A DNA stretch of 32,728 bases from an uncultured Bacteroidia bacterium (GTDB taxonomy: Bacteria; Bacteroidota; Bacteroidia; Bacteroidales; UBA932): contig CACZDC010000047.1 in NCBI GenBank assembly GCA_902779785.1, forward strand, positions 1 to 32,728, given 5' to 3'. Shown one piece after another: positions 31,844 to 32,728 of the stretch. The notes under the pieces were generated by a model. It was not told where the DNA came from, searched no databases, and saw only the letters and a program-made list of their open reading frames with translations. Every line of letters starts with the position of its first letter. Positions within the stretch are counted from its first letter, which is position 1. The position numbers and the translations under genes were made by a program.

Positions 31844-32728
31844 CTATCCGCCGAAGTTGTCGAAGAGGATGCTCTCCGGAGCGACGCCGAGGGAGTCCAG
31901 CAGTTCGCACACGCACTTGGTCATCATAGGCGGACCGCACATAAAATACTTCACGTCCTCGGGAGCCTCGTGGTTCTTGAGGTAGGTTTCGTTCATCACA
32001 TTGTGGACAAAACCAGGGGTGTATTTCACTCCTGCAGCATCGGCTGCCGGGTCCGGACGGTCCAGGGCAAGGTGGAAGTGGAAGTTCGGGAACTCCTTCT
32101 CGATTTCGGCGAAATCTTCCAGATAGAAGGCTTCGACAAGGGCGCGGGCGCCGTAGAAGAAGTGGACTTCTTTCTTTGTCTTCAGCGTCTTGAACAGGTG
32201 CATAATGTGGCTGCGCAGAGGAGCCATACCGGCACCGCCGCCGACGAAGATGTATTCCTGGCTGTCCGGGTCATCCTTCGGAAGAAGGAATTCGCCGTAA
32301 GGGCCGCTGATCCATACCTTGTCGCCCGGTTTGCGGGAGAAGACGAAGGTCGAGGCGATTCCCGGAGGAACGCCGGGGACGAACTTGAACACGCCCTTGG
32401 GCTGAGTCTTGTCGAAAGGAGGCGTAGCGATACGCACGTTCAGCTTGATGACATTCTTTTCCGCAGGATACGAGGCCATAGAATAGGCCCTTATGGTCGG
32501 GACCGTGTTCTTGAACTTAAGACCGGTTATGCCGTATTTCTCCCAGTCGCCGATATACTCGGGACCGACATTCATATCAGAGAAATCAGCCTCGTACTCG
32601 GGAATGTCAATCTGGATGTATTCACCGGACTTGAACTCGATGTTCTCGCCTTCAGGGAGGCGGACGGTGAATTCCTTGATGAATGTCGCCACATTCTCGT
32701 TGGAGATGACCTCGCATTCGAGTTTCTT
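31844..32728 (-). CDS. nqrF: Na+-translocating NADH:quinone reductase subunit F, C-terminal part
   Basis: 294 codons and the stop are in the window; the 5' part (with the N-terminal membrane helix and 2Fe-2S domain) lies beyond the right edge. The frame stays open to base 32728. Seen: FAD-binding IRAYSMASYP, NADH-binding YIFVGGGAGMAPLRSHIM, VHFFYGARALVEAFYLEDF, YFMCGPPMMTK and the characteristic end SILFDNFGG. NqrF oxidises NADH and passes electrons through FAD and 2Fe-2S to the Na+-pumping complex. The GTG at 32692 is an internal valine, not a start. Confidence 0.94.
   Translation of the reverse strand, partial: KKLECEVISNENVATFIKEFTVRLPEGENIEFKSGEYIQIDIPEYEADFSDMNVGPEYIGDWEKYGITGLKFKNTVPTIRAYSMASYPAEKNVIKLNVRIATPPFDKTQPKGVFKFVPGVPPGIASTFVFSRKPGDKVWISGPYGEFLLPKDDPDSQEYIFVGGGAGMAPLRSHIMHLFKTLKTKKEVHFFYGARALVEAFYLEDFAEIEKEFPNFHFHLALDRPDPAADAAGVKYTPGFVHNVMNETYLKNHEAPEDVKYFMCGPPMMTKCVCELLDSLGVAPESILFDNFGG

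Overview
The window looks like chromosomal DNA of a Bacteroidales-type bacterium with a fairly GC-rich genome. Supporting signs are repeated Bacteroidota -7 promoter boxes (TAnnTTTG), few Shine-Dalgarno signals, lipoproteins of fimbrial (Mfa2/DUF4906) type, a Bacteroidota-like LeuRS, a one-TM AraC-type regulator, an NqrF subunit and a candidate bacterial ceramide-synthase gene. The species cannot be named from the sequence alone. No tRNA, rRNA, CRISPR array, insertion sequence or origin was seen, and no gene-free stretch exceeds about 160 bases.

Layout. (1) 1-2961: start of an FAD/NAD(P)-binding oxidoreductase, then a GNAT-fold YghO/bacterial-ceramide-synthase-like acyltransferase facing a two-gene operon of acyl-AMP ligase and acyl carrier protein. 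Together these suggest acyl activation and N-acylation, possibly for sphingolipids. (2) 3054-6236: small envelope operons: a secreted unknown with a permuted papain-like (C92) lipoprotein, and a SPOR lipoprotein overlapping an M28-peptidase-like protein that has lost its metal-site residues and carries a TonB C-terminal domain. (3) 6244-14124: housekeeping genes leuS, a YitT-family membrane protein, a membrane-anchored AraC-type regulator, an RluA-type pseudouridine synthase and uvrA. (4) 14142-28756: a surface-glycan locus with nine glycosyltransferase-type ORFs followed by rmlACDB for dTDP-L-rhamnose. (5) 28753-31031: two fimbria-associated lipoproteins. (6) 31183-32728: a DUF47/PhoU-like protein and the C-terminal part of NqrF.

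The glycan locus is the accessory part. Six plus-strand ORFs face three minus-strand GT4-type genes, which diverge from a GT2-GT11 fusion gene lying just before rmlA. A capsule-synthesis (Caps_synth) domain is broken by a frameshift and apparent deletion at about 17,165. The two halves of an RgpF-like rhamnan-synthesis protein lie on two adjacent ORFs, and two multi-domain transferases (GT4-GT2 and GT2-GT11) occur. An A8 run inside one transferase gene and two T8 runs in the divergent promoter region are possible slippage sites. The rml genes supply dTDP-rhamnose, which fits the RgpF-like domains. The GT11 domain suggests terminal fucose or a similar alpha-1,2-linked sugar.

Genes are tightly packed. 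Many neighbours overlap by 1-8 bases (ATGA or TTGA), and several convergent pairs share their stop codons. At least four genes have the -7 box exactly 18 bases before the start codon, which helped choose starts.
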